Positions 1 to 6,154 of a DNA stretch of 6,710 bases are shown here, piece after piece; position 1 is the first letter of the stretch, and each line of letters begins with the position of its first letter. The notes beneath the pieces are model-generated. The model was given only the letters and a program-made list of their open reading frames with translations, searched no databases and was not told the DNA's origin. A program made the position numbers and the translations under genes. Source of the DNA: Deltaproteobacteria bacterium (lineage in GTDB: Bacteria; Desulfobacterota; DSM-4660; Desulfatiglandales; B25-G16); contig JAFDHR010000156.1 in assembly GCA_019308645.1 (NCBI GenBank), positions 1-6,710 of the forward strand. The letters are read 5' to 3'.

Positions 1-81
1 TATGTGTAGTAATATCAGTGGAAAATCAGAAATTGAGAAAAAAGGCTGGAATGGTGAGGGGTTTCATCGCAGGTAGGAAAC

Positions 82-111
82 GAACTTCACATAATCCAGA
101 ACTTCACATAA
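82..111. repeat. 13-bp direct repeat beside transposase truncation
   Basis: The 13-mer GAACTTCACATAA occurs at 82-94 and again at 99-111, a 17-bp period. The second copy ends exactly where recognisable transposase homology begins (112). It may be a duplication or scar made when the 5' part of the transposase gene was lost. The repeat is seen directly; its origin is inferred. Confidence 0.7.
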
Positions 112-924
112 CATTTCCACCTCCTTTGCAAGACAAAAAAGCGACCACTATCCTCGAGCATGCGCAAGCTATTGACGGGTTATGTGGTGAACTTCAACAA
201 GCGTCACCGACGCCATGGACACCTTTTTCAAAACAGATACAAATCCATAGTATGCCAGGAAGATGCGTATTTACTGGAATTGGTCCGCTACATTCACCTC
301 AATTTGCTTCGAGCAGGTTTAGTGAAAAACATTAAGGAATTGAATAGATCACCCTGGTCAGGTCATTCTGCGTTGGCAGGATATCTGGACAGGGACTGGC
401 AGGACACGCAGTATGTATTGTCGTTTTTTGGAACCGTTCCTGAGGCAAGGAAAAACTATATGGAATTTGTTGAACAAGGAGTTGGTCAAGGAAAAAGGCC
501 TGAGCTGGTGGGAGGCGGCCTGATCAGGAGTATAGGCGGCTGGTTTGAGGTTTTGGCCCTGAGGAGAAGTGGAAACAAGGAGGCATCAGACCAGAGGATA
601 CTGGGCGACGGTGAGTTCGTAGGCCAGGTCTTGGAGGAGATGGACGATATTGGTAGGGAGAACTTGAGGCTGACAACCCGAAGGATGGATCTGGCTGTCT
701 TGGCAGAGAAGGTATGCGAGGTTCATGGGGTTGACTCTGGCGAACTTCGCTCTGGGAGCCGTAGGGATGAAATCGTTGAAGCTCGCAGGGTGTTCTCCTT
801 GCTGGCGGTGAAGGAGTTGGGATATTCCGGTGCCGCAGTTGCGCGATATCTCGGAGTGACAAGCTCATGTGTCACGAGGGCCGTTTTAGCAGAAGAGGCC
901 CCTGAGAAAGAGAAATATATCTGA
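112..924 (+). pseudogene. IS200-like (Y1/HUH, RAYT-type) transposase, 5'-truncated
   Basis: This is the remnant of a Y1_Tnp-family single-strand transposase of the REP-associated type, enzymes that cut and join single-stranded DNA through an HUH metal site and a tyrosine. The open frame runs from 112, just after an in-frame TAA, to 924; the first ATG is at 160. The codons at 112-120 read His-Phe-His, the HUH motif, followed by LLCK and the conserved stretch LLTGYVVNFNKRH, then GHLFQNRYKS and VRYIHLN. The family's usual RYIHLNP has Leu in place of Pro here. The C-terminal part (about residues 205-245 counted from the ATG at 160) looks like a helix-turn-helix (KELGYSGAAVARYLGVTSS). About 65 N-terminal residues normally precede the HUH motif; they are absent and I could not find them in other frames upstream. 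The remnant is probably inactive. The gene is visibly GC-richer than the small genes further right. Confidence 0.82.
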
Positions 925-1010
925 GGGTCTATGCACGTTCTGCACGAGCGTCCCCTATGGAAAAACTTTTTTCAAAAAGGTTTCCCAAAAATGGAATTGC
1001 TGATGGTCAA

Positions 1011-1628
1011 ATGCACATGATTCGTGTCGGAAAGCAGGTATTATGTCTGATTCTTTTTTTGAATGTGTTGTGCATGGGCTCCGATGTGATTGCCCATCCG
1101 CATGTTTTTATTGTCCAGCGATTGAACATCGTGTTTGACAATCAAGGTCTGGTAGGATTTGGGGTCGAGTGGCATTTCGATGAGATGTTCAGTAGCATGA
1201 TCGCCACGGATTACGATCAAAACCAAAACAGCACACTGGAACCGGCCGAAGTTGCCGTGGTGAAAGAAAAAGCGTTCTCATATATCGCTAAATACGATTA
1301 TTTTATCTTCGTGAAAATCGATGGTCAGTCCTTCAAAGTCAAGTGGATCAAGGATTTTAACGCGGTTTTAAAAAATGGCAAGCTTTCCTATCATTTTTTT
1401 GTGCCTTGCCATGTGAAAGCCCACGAATTGTTTAAACAAATCGTCATCGCCACATATGATCCTTCCTATTATACCGCCATCTTCTTTGCCCAAAAACGGC
1501 CCGCACTTGTTGAGAATCGAGATCGATTTGTGATTAAAAGCTCCCTCAAAAAAGACAAATCCACCTCGATTTATTTTGGTATGGTCAATCCCTGGGCACT
1601 ATTTCTGAAATTCAGGTTGAAGTCATGA
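1011..1628 (+). CDS. DUF1007 family secreted protein (metal-transport partner)
   Basis: This resembles the DUF1007 family (COG3683), predicted periplasmic proteins usually encoded next to NicO-type nickel/cobalt transporters. From the start at 1011 it is 205 residues, a normal length. A signal peptide spans residues 1-28 (Arg/Lys n-region, Leu-rich core, VIA before HPHVF), and the mature protein would begin with the family hallmark HPHVF. Residues 69-80 (DQNQNSTLEPAE) match an EF-hand loop, with Asp/Asn/Asn at positions 1, 3 and 5 and Glu at 12, so divalent-metal binding is plausible. The same frame is open from an ATG at 957, but that start adds 18 residues before the signal peptide, has no ribosome binding site, and lies against an A/T-rich inverted repeat (959-985). 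ATG 1017 is also possible. Its stop overlaps the next gene by 4 bp (ATGA), implying translational coupling. A metal-delivery or sensing role is inferred. Confidence 0.82.
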   Translation: MHMIRVGKQVLCLILFLNVLCMGSDVIAHPHVFIVQRLNIVFDNQGLVGFGVEWHFDEMFSSMIATDYDQNQNSTLEPAEVAVVKEKAFSYIAKYDYFIFVKIDGQSFKVKWIKDFNAVLKNGKLSYHFFVPCHVKAHELFKQIVIATYDPSYYTAIFFAQKRPALVENRDRFVIKSSLKKDKSTSIYFGMVNPWALFLKFRLKS

Positions 1629-2536
1629 GAATGACGTATTTGATGCTTTGCCTTTTGGCTGTTTGCATTGTAGTTATGCTGCAGCCGGTCTTTGCGCAAA
1701 ATCCGTTTACCGCCAAACCTAAATCAGAAGCCCATCATATGACGACGCATCCTGCTACCAAGAATCCGCTTCTGTCCATGATCGCCCTTTGGCAGTACCG
1801 ACTCAAGCAGAAAATGGCGGATCTGATGCGCGAGGCCAAGGTGACCAACAGCTTGAAACCTTTGGCCTTTCTATTGGTGGTTGCTTTTGCCTATGGGGTG
1901 ATCCATGCAGCCGGCCCAGGACATGGCAAAGGCTTTGCCATATTGTACATTTTATCTCAGCGCCCGAGATTATTACGGGGGATGCTTTTCGGCAACTTTA
2001 TTGCCCTGTTTCATGGATTGTCGGGAATCATGTTTGTGCTGATCATCCGCATTATTTTGCAGAAGAGTATCACAGGCACATTGGAAGATGTGACCCGGAT
2101 CACCCAAATTATCAGCTTCAGCCTGATTACCTGCCTGGGTTTGGGCATTCTGATCAAAAGCATTTACAGATGGATAAAAAGTGCAAAAGCCAGCCACCTG
2201 GCTTTCAATGGGAGCCATAAGCGCCATCTCTATGGTCCTTTGTTATCGGCATTGGTGGTAGGTATGATCCCATGCTCGGGGGTGGTGATGGTCATGCTGT
2301 TCGCCCTATCCATGAAGCTGGTCGGGTTGGGAATCATGCTGGGGATTGCCATTTCTATCGGTATGGCCCTGACCATCACATGTGTAGTAGTGTTGGTTAT
2401 ATCAGGCAAAGGCATCTCGCTTGGAATAGTTGCCAGGCATCGCAATCTGGCGATTACGATCGAGAATTTGATTGAAACAATAGCCGGTTTTTTGGTCGCA
2501 AGCCTGGGATTGCTGTTTTTAGGCGCTGTCATTTGA
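1625..2536 (+). CDS. NicO/RcnA-family nickel/cobalt transporter
   Basis: This is a predicted inner-membrane nickel/cobalt transporter of the NicO superfamily (COG2215, RcnA-like), 303 residues. The start is followed by a signal-like hydrophobic segment (residues about 4-24, ending VFA before QNP), then a His-containing linker (HHMTTH near residue 40) and roughly six membrane segments. The family signature HAAGPGHGKG lies at residues 94-103; its histidines are the expected metal-contact residues. Other family-like features are His130 in a membrane segment, a His-containing loop (about 191-201) and GMIPCSG (213-219). The ATG overlaps the stop of the DUF1007 gene by 4 bp, so the two form an operon. 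The known gene pairing suggests efflux or controlled handling of Ni/Co. Direction of transport and metal cannot be told from sequence, and no metal regulator gene is visible nearby. Confidence 0.88.
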   Translation: MRMTYLMLCLLAVCIVVMLQPVFAQNPFTAKPKSEAHHMTTHPATKNPLLSMIALWQYRLKQKMADLMREAKVTNSLKPLAFLLVVAFAYGVIHAAGPGHGKGFAILYILSQRPRLLRGMLFGNFIALFHGLSGIMFVLIIRIILQKSITGTLEDVTRITQIISFSLITCLGLGILIKSIYRWIKSAKASHLAFNGSHKRHLYGPLLSALVVGMIPCSGVVMVMLFALSMKLVGLGIMLGIAISIGMALTITCVVVLVISGKGISLGIVARHRNLAITIENLIETIAGFLVASLGLLFLGAVI

Positions 2537-2611
2537 TTGTTCTTTATTTCACATAGACTACCTATGAAACGATTTAACACCCTACAGAATGTGTTGGATA
2601 CATTTTCTAAA

Positions 2612-2801
2612 ACGTTGGTTCCAAAACGACTTACGACTCAAGAAATCGGTACAATATGGTTCAGTACAACATGATTCTATTCACTTGATGCGTTTTCATA
2701 AAATATGATAGTATGCCACTAGTTTTTGAAGTCATAAGGAGCGGGTACAACTTAATTATATCTTTCACTATTTATGGATAAATCGCTTTGGAACCAACGT
2801 C
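2612..2801. repeat. 190-bp non-coding element with terminal inverted repeats
   Basis: Most of the gap between the transporter and the toxin gene is taken up by an element with perfect 14-bp ends: ACGTTGGTTCCAAA at 2612-2625 and its reverse complement TTTGGAACCAACGT at 2788-2801. Allowing two mismatches, the match extends to 22 bp (2612-2633 with 2780-2801). Inside is a small hairpin, TCATAAAATATGA. No ORF is present. The left 80 bp (from 2611) align without gaps to 5977-6056, with 22 of the first 23 bases identical and about 55 of 80 overall. This could be a MITE-like element or a recombination site. It is not a standard integron attC, because the arms do not carry the RYYYAAC/GTTRRRY core in the right form. 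Confidence 0.7.
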
Positions 2802-2854
2802 CCCTTTTACGGCGTTCTGCTTATTGCATGGAATCAATTTGAGGTTTCTGAAAA

Positions 2855-3135
2855 ATGAAAATTCGTTTTTATATTGATCCGGAAACGAAACAGCCTCATA
2901 TTTATAATCATGCCGTTAGCGAAAGTGAGGTCGAATCTGTATTGAAAAAGCCGGGTGAAGATCGTCCGGGACGTCAAGGATCTCGCGTAGCAATAGGCCA
3001 AACCGATGCTGGCCGGCATCTTCGGGTCATATATGTTCCAGATCCTGTGCCTGAGAGTATCTTTGTATTACGGCCTATGATTTAACCGGAAAACCGCTTA
3101 AGGCATATAAACGCCGCAGGAGGAGAAAATTATGA
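2855..3135 (+). pseudogene. BrnT/DUF4258-like toxin, frameshifted near its end
   Basis: This resembles small RelE-fold RNase toxins of the BrnT/DUF4258 kind, placed upstream of their antitoxin. The open frame (2855-3085, 76 residues) starts MKIRFYIDPE and includes GEDRPGRQGSRVAIGQ and LRVIYVPDP, which look like the family core. After residue 71 it reads LRPMI and stops. Moving to the other frame at about 3067 restores a typical ending: ITAYDLTGKPLKAYK, then a run of five Arg and Lys-Leu, stopping at 3133-3135. That gives about 93 residues and an ATGA overlap with the next gene at 3132. One lost base near 3065-3067 explains the change. A GAGG at 2841-2844 serves the start. The basic tail and the last conserved stretch are lost, so activity is doubtful; a sequencing error is the main alternative. 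Family name is from pattern recognition. Confidence 0.72.
3118..3125 (+). promoter_or_regulatory. Strong ribosome binding site for antitoxin
   Basis: AGGAGGAG lies 6 bases before ATG 3132 and 9 before ATG 3135, making 3132 or 3135 a well-supported start. In the unshifted toxin frame these same bases encode part of the arginine-rich tail, so the tail and the antitoxin's translation signal shared sequence. Confidence 0.75.
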
Positions 3136-3350
3136 TGAAGAAACAGAGCAAATTCCCAAAAGGGTGGGATTTAGAACGTGTAAAAAGGGTGCTCGAACAT
3201 TATGAGACACAATCAGAGGATGAAGCTGTAGCTGAGGACGAGGCAGCATATGAAGATCCTAATCAGACTTTTATAAAAGTCCCTAATGAATTAGTGCCCA
3301 CCGTTCGTGAACTTATAGCAACAAAGTCTGGACTAACTCAAAATACCTGA
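3132..3350 (+). CDS. Antitoxin partner of the BrnT-like toxin
   Basis: A 72-residue acidic protein, the second gene of the toxin-first pair. It begins with a basic segment (MMKKQSKFPKGWDLERVKRVLEHYE), then a very acidic middle (EDEAVAEDEAAYED, about residues 29-42), then a short C-terminal part ending ELVPTVRELIATKSG. This layout (FPKGWD, RVKRVLEHYETQ, acidic run) matches small antitoxins that I recognise next to such toxins; the acidic part may neutralise the basic toxin. No clear DNA-binding motif can be named. It is intact although its toxin is frameshifted, so it may persist as an orphan antitoxin. Function is inferred mainly from neighbourhood and resemblance. Confidence 0.72.
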   Translation: MMKKQSKFPKGWDLERVKRVLEHYETQSEDEAVAEDEAAYEDPNQTFIKVPNELVPTVRELIATKSGLTQNT

Positions 3351-3556
3351 GTGTGTGAGCAGAACATGCCAGTTCACCAGCCCGTTATTCTGCTGCGCTT
3401 CACACCGGCTGGCGACTTCTGCGTTCGGTGTAAATTCCGAAGGAGGAAATAACCAGGCGTTCTACTCTACGATCAACGATTGACGAAATCAGATTGAGAA
3501 AATCGGGCATTCCTGTACTCACATAGGAGTGTACTAAAAGAGGATATGGACAAACC

Positions 3557-4516
3557 ATGACAACTAAGATGAAGAAGATAGTTATTCTCACTCCGTTAGT
3601 CATCCTCCTTTGCTTGATTGGCATCTATTTTCTCTTTCCGGGGGCCACGTTTGATCTTCTGAGAACAGCAGAAAGACGTGCCGGGGGACTGAAGCAGCAC
3701 AGCATCGATGTGGATGGGTTGCGTATTGCATATCTGGAAGGAGGAAAGGGCGATGCGCTGCTCGTGCTGCTCCACGGATTCGGTGCAAACAAGGATAACT
3801 GGACACGATTTGCAAAGCATCTCACGCCACATTTCAGGGTAATTGCTCCGGATCTGCCAGGTTTCGGGGAAAGCAGTGCCCACCCTGAGGCCGACTATAC
3901 GATCAGCGTTCAGGTTGAGCGGGTGAAGGCACTTGTCCGAGCTCTGGGAATCACGTCGTTGCATCTCGGCGGAAGCTCCATGGGGGGCAGCATCGCAGGA
4001 GCGTATGCATCAAACTATCCGGAGGAGGTAAGAAGTCTCCTGCTGCTTGCACCGGGCGGCGTTGCCTCTGCTGAACCAAGTGAGATGTTTCGACGACTGA
4101 GGGAAGGAAAACCAAATCCACTGGTTGCAAAAAGCGCTGAGGACTACGAGCACTTGCTGGATTTTGTTTTTGTGAAAAGGCCGTTCATGCCTCGCGCCAT
4201 CAAAAAGTACCTCATTCAGGAGGCCATCGAGCATCAACCGCTCAACAGCAAGATCTTCAAACAGCTCCTTAGTTCTCGGGACGTTCCGCCCCTGGAGGTC
4301 CTGCTGAACGGCCTGCCGGTTCCAACCCTCATCGTCTGGGGCGCCCATGACAGGGTGCTGCACGTATCCGGCGCGAAGATTCTCGAAGCGGTTATGCCAA
4401 AGGCCAAGGCAGCGGTGATGGATACCGTGGGCCATCTCCCCATGATTGAGAAACCGAAAGAAACAGCGGGATTGTATTTGAGTTTTCTTGAGCAACGAGA
4501 ACCTGGCCTGAGATAA
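3557..4516 (+). CDS. Membrane-anchored alpha/beta-hydrolase (lipase/esterase-like)
   Basis: A 319-residue alpha/beta-hydrolase fold enzyme. Residues 5-28 form a Lys-led hydrophobic segment (KKIVILTPLVILL) that should act as an uncleaved anchor or signal, placing the enzyme on the outer face of the inner membrane. The fold is complete: oxyanion region HGFGANKDNW (from residue 73), APDLPGFGES (from 97), nucleophile elbow GSSMG with Ser141, acid Asp265 (WGAHD) and catalytic His293 (VGHLP). A cap region lies at about 170-250. It resembles Moraxella Lip3-type lipases and meta-cleavage-like hydrolases, but the substrate cannot be told from sequence. The start at 3557 has AGAGGA at 3539-3544, a long 12-base spacing; ATG 3569 is the alternative and lacks a good site. 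The gene stands alone, with no co-directional partner within 200 bp, and is more GC-rich than the toxin genes around it. Confidence 0.85.
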   Translation: MTTKMKKIVILTPLVILLCLIGIYFLFPGATFDLLRTAERRAGGLKQHSIDVDGLRIAYLEGGKGDALLVLLHGFGANKDNWTRFAKHLTPHFRVIAPDLPGFGESSAHPEADYTISVQVERVKALVRALGITSLHLGGSSMGGSIAGAYASNYPEEVRSLLLLAPGGVASAEPSEMFRRLREGKPNPLVAKSAEDYEHLLDFVFVKRPFMPRAIKKYLIQEAIEHQPLNSKIFKQLLSSRDVPPLEVLLNGLPVPTLIVWGAHDRVLHVSGAKILEAVMPKAKAAVMDTVGHLPMIEKPKETAGLYLSFLEQREPGLR

Positions 4517-4613
4517 CCGAGAGGGCGATCAGGGTACATATTGTGTTGCCCCGCTTATTTCAACTTTCGCGGGATTTCGAGGAACGAATTAGAACAACAC
4601 CGACAAGCCAGTG

Positions 4614-4708
4614 CACCTGACGCCAAAAGCTGGGACGTTTTATGAATTTTTAAGTTTCAGAAAGGTTGTGGCCTTTTAGTAATTATGTGGAAGCTTTTGG
4701 CGCAGGTG
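4614..4708. repeat. Long imperfect inverted repeat (hairpin)
   Basis: CACCTGACGCCAAAAGCT (4614-4631) pairs with AGCTTTTGGCGCAGGTG (4692-4708): 17 pairs with one bulged A. The 60-base loop holds a smaller hairpin, AAAGG/CCTTT (4661-4665 with 4672-4676). There is no U tract, so it is unlikely to be a terminator. Its architecture recalls folded recombination sites, but the integron core bases are missing. It lies 23 bases before the ribosome binding site of the broken gene that follows. Confidence 0.75.
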
Positions 4709-4731
4709 AGAGCTCCACGGGAAATAAAACG

Positions 4732-4738
4732 AAAGGAG
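4732..4738 (+). promoter_or_regulatory. Ribosome binding site of broken small gene
   Basis: AAAGGAG sits 7 bases before the GTG at 4746 and supports that start. An ATG at 4739 directly abuts the site and opens only a 16-codon frame, so GTG 4746 is preferred. Confidence 0.6.
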
Positions 4739-4745
4739 ATGATTG

Positions 4746-4979
4746 GTGAAATCGAAAGTGATATCTCTGAAATTTGTCTCGGAATCTGATGAACCGCTGG
4801 GATATTTGATGGTCGAAACCGATGACGAAAAATTTGCAAAGTAAACTGCTCATCAGTGGGGCGAGAGTAAATTGGGCAAGCCGTTCGCAAGAGTGGAGCT
4901 GCATCAAGGGGTTCTGGATTCCCCCGATTTAGATTCAGACATTTTTAATGGAGTGCGGGTCTGGGAATTGCCATTTTAA
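4746..4979 (+). pseudogene. Small unrecognised protein broken by an in-frame TAA
   Basis: I do not recognise this gene. From GTG 4746, behind a good ribosome binding site, 32 codons read VKSKVISLKFVSESDE, then PLGYLMVETDDEKFAK, and end at TAA 4842-4844. The same frame then stays open for 44 more codons (TAHQWGESKLGKPFARVE, then LHQGVLDSPDLDSDIFNG, ending VRVWELPF) to TAA at 4977-4979. Both halves look like one small, mostly beta, acidic protein of about 77 residues. A single C-to-T change turning CAA (Gln) into TAA would explain the break. Alternatives are a genuine 32-residue peptide or a sequencing error. Nothing in the neighbourhood indicates a function. Confidence 0.5.
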
Positions 4980-5039
4980 TTTGAGTTTATATCCTCACCC
5001 TATTCGGCCTGCCCCTGGCAACTGACCTTTCGCCATAAA

Positions 5040-5070
5040 AGCATAACGCAACAATTAGTTGCATTATGCT
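5040..5070. repeat. Compact near-perfect palindrome
   Basis: AGCATAA-C-GCAAC (5040-5052) and GTTGC-A-TTATGCT (5058-5070) form a 12-pair stem with one C/A mismatch around the loop AATTA. No T-run follows, so it does not look like a terminator. It could be an operator for a dimeric regulator, a structured RNA element or a REP-like palindrome. The palindrome is seen directly; its role is unknown. Confidence 0.7.
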
Positions 5071-5087
5071 ACAAGATAAGCTATATT

Positions 5088-5193
5088 CAAGGTTACTATT
5101 CAGGTTCACAGTTCAAGGTTAGAAAACGATGAACATAGACAAGTATGAAAATAAGTCAAACAATCTAGATTTCATCGGGAAACCTTGAACCTA
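5088..5193. repeat. GAACC/GGTTC-type repeats, left cluster
   Basis: TTCAAGGTT occurs at 5088-5096 and 5112-5120 and, inverted (AACCTTGAA), at 5181-5189. Between the first two is AGGTTCACAGTTCAA, whose complement (TTGAACTGTGAACCT) reappears with one change in the right cluster near 5430. The stretch also contains GTTACTATTCAGGT, repeated with one change near 5457. I see no gene in 4980-5205 apart from these repeats and the palindrome at 5040. Confidence 0.6.
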
Positions 5194-5205
5194 ATAACCC
5201 CTTAA

Positions 5206-5367
5206 GAATACGTATCGTCCAACGAATTCAAAAATCTTTATGAAAAAGTTAGGAGGACAGGTGATGCAGTTCGTGAATTCATCAATTACCTCAAGGAATA
5301 TGAAAAAAATGAGCCAACTGTGAACCCCTGGCCCAGACCTGATTGGGCAAGCTATTGTGCAACATAA
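5206..5367 (+). pseudogene. Gene fragment without a start codon
   Basis: A 53-codon open frame follows a TAA at 5203-5205 and ends at TAA 5365-5367. It has no ATG, GTG or TTG near its beginning, yet it reads like real protein: NEFKNLYEKVRRTGDAVREF, then INYLKEYEKNEPTVNPWPRP, then DWASYCAT. The composition suggests an amphipathic helix followed by a Pro/Trp-rich tail. I do not recognise a family. It is probably the 3' remnant of a small gene whose 5' end was replaced at the GAACC repeat cluster just upstream. An AGGAGG at 5251-5256 precedes an out-of-frame ATG (5264) that opens only 19 codons, so I do not call that a gene. Confidence 0.4.
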
Positions 5368-5429
5368 ATAGTTACTCAGATACTCCAGTGGCAACAGATT
5401 ATAATAAATAATTCGCGCCAGGGCGGGCT

Positions 5430-5470
5430 TGAACCGTGAACCTGACAACCTGAGTAGTTACTATTCAAGT
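5430..5470. repeat. GAACC-type repeats, right cluster
   Basis: TTGAACCGTGAACCTGA (5430-5446) is the inverted counterpart, with one change, of 5104-5118 and its flanks in the left cluster. GTTACTATTCAAGT (5457-5470) is a direct repeat, with one change, of 5094-5107. The two clusters therefore bracket the gene fragment at 5206-5367 by both inverted and direct repeats. Repeats of this style are common between genes in some sulfate reducers as I know them. Confidence 0.55.
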
Positions 5471-5500
5471 ATAAAATAAAAATTTTTTGGAGGTAGCAAA

Positions 5501-5719
5501 ATGCCCACAGCAATTCGTGTATCAGATGAATTACTGAGTGAAGCGAGGAAATTTAGTAAGGTTGACCATCGGTCACTGACCGGCCAGATTGAACACTGGG
5601 CCAAGATTGGTAAGTGCTCAGAAGAAAACCCGGATTTAACCTATGATTTAATCAAAGAAATCCTCATCGGAATAGAAGAGTTGGATCGAAATGAAAAATC
5701 TGAGTATAAATTTGACTGA
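5501..5719 (+). CDS. ParD-like antitoxin
   Basis: A 72-residue antitoxin of the ParD_like kind (PF11903-type). The N-terminus PTAIRVSDELLSEARKFSKV has the beta-strand-then-helix start of ribbon-helix-helix proteins, expected to bind its own operator. HRSLTGQIEHWAKIGK (about residues 24-39) is the characteristic conserved stretch. The acidic C-terminal part (NPDLTYDLIKEIL, then EELDRNEKSE) should wrap the toxin. The start is clear: GGAGG at 5489-5493, 7 bases before the ATG. A TATAAA at 5470-5475 could be a -10 box, though no good -35 is seen. The toxin gene follows after 5 bp, giving an antitoxin-first operon that is normally repressed by its own complex. Confidence 0.85.
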   Translation: MPTAIRVSDELLSEARKFSKVDHRSLTGQIEHWAKIGKCSEENPDLTYDLIKEILIGIEELDRNEKSEYKFD

Positions 5720-5724
5720 GAGCA

Positions 5725-6000
5725 ATGAAAATATATCAATCTGGATCATTTGAGAGAAAAGTCAAGAGATTTAACAAGAATGAAAAATCAAGCTTAGACA
5801 ATGAGATAAAACAAATCATCCAGGATCCCTCGGTTGGCATAGAAAAAAAAGGAGATTTGAAAGGAGTATTTGTTCATAAGTTTAAAATCAAGACGGCATT
5901 ATATTTATTGTCATATAGGTTGGTTCCTGATGGAATAGAGCTGATCACCATCGGTTCTCACGAAAATTACTATCGTAACGTTGGTTCTAAAACGACTTAA
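5725..6000 (+). CDS. RelE/ParE-family toxin with altered C-terminus
   Basis: A 91-residue type II toxin of the RelE/ParE superfamily, partner of the ParD-like antitoxin just upstream. Recognisable parts are the N-terminal SGSFERKVKRFNKNEKSSLD, the middle GDLKGVFVHKFKIKTALYLL, and the closing ELITIGSHENYYR, which is the usual end of this subgroup. Family members normally finish with a short tail after the HENFYRDLK-type motif; here the last seven residues (NVGSKTT, 85-91) and the stop are encoded by the repeat beginning at 5977. The conserved body is complete, so it may still work. The start has only a weak site in TGAGAG and is probably read by coupling from the antitoxin. Whether it acts as an RNase or on gyrase cannot be told from the sequence. 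Confidence 0.82.
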   Translation: MKIYQSGSFERKVKRFNKNEKSSLDNEIKQIIQDPSVGIEKKGDLKGVFVHKFKIKTALYLLSYRLVPDGIELITIGSHENYYRNVGSKTT

Positions 6001-6056
6001 GTTTCACGAAATCATCTGATCATGTTCTTTACCAAAATACTCTTATTCACTTTATG
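5977..6056. repeat. Second, diverged copy of the 2611 repeat
   Basis: AACGTTGGTTCTAAAACGAC at 5977-5996, continuing through CTTA, matches 2611-2633 at 22 of 23 bases. The alignment continues ungapped to about 6056, ending in a shared TATTCACTT/GATG-like block. Similarity stops sharply upstream of 5977. I see no matching right terminal repeat; the IS1380-family element begins about 185 bp on, close to the length of the first copy, so the right end may have been destroyed or displaced. The remaining bases to 6162 are A/T-rich and hold no gene I can support. Confidence 0.65.
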
Positions 6057-6154
6057 TCTTTAAACTTAGTGCTTCGATTCGCAAATACTATAACGTATTC
6101 TAATGAGTATAATCCCTAAAATCGCTATTAAAGCTAATATTTATATCAAAAAAG

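Noticed and set aside
18..335. 105-codon frame across the left edge
   Set aside because: It overlaps the transposase remnant in another frame and shows no protein-like motif.
957..1010. Upstream ATG extension of the DUF1007 gene
   Set aside because: It would put 18 residues before a good signal peptide, has no ribosome binding site, and its codons lie in an A/T-rich inverted repeat.
2612..2801. Integron attC site
   Set aside because: Arms lack proper RYYYAAC/GTTRRRY ends and no integrase gene is seen in the window.
3366..3452. 28-codon ORF before the hydrolase
   Set aside because: Very short, no ribosome binding site in front, and no recognisable similarity.
4550..4573. CCCGC/GCGGG hairpin as hydrolase terminator
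   Set aside because: Only five pairs with a 14-base loop and no clean T-run.
5040..5070. Rho-independent terminator
   Set aside because: The stem is A/T-rich and followed by ACAAG rather than a T-run.
5191..5448. 85-codon frame on the minus strand
   Set aside because: Lies over repeats and the + strand gene fragment; composition does not look like a real protein.
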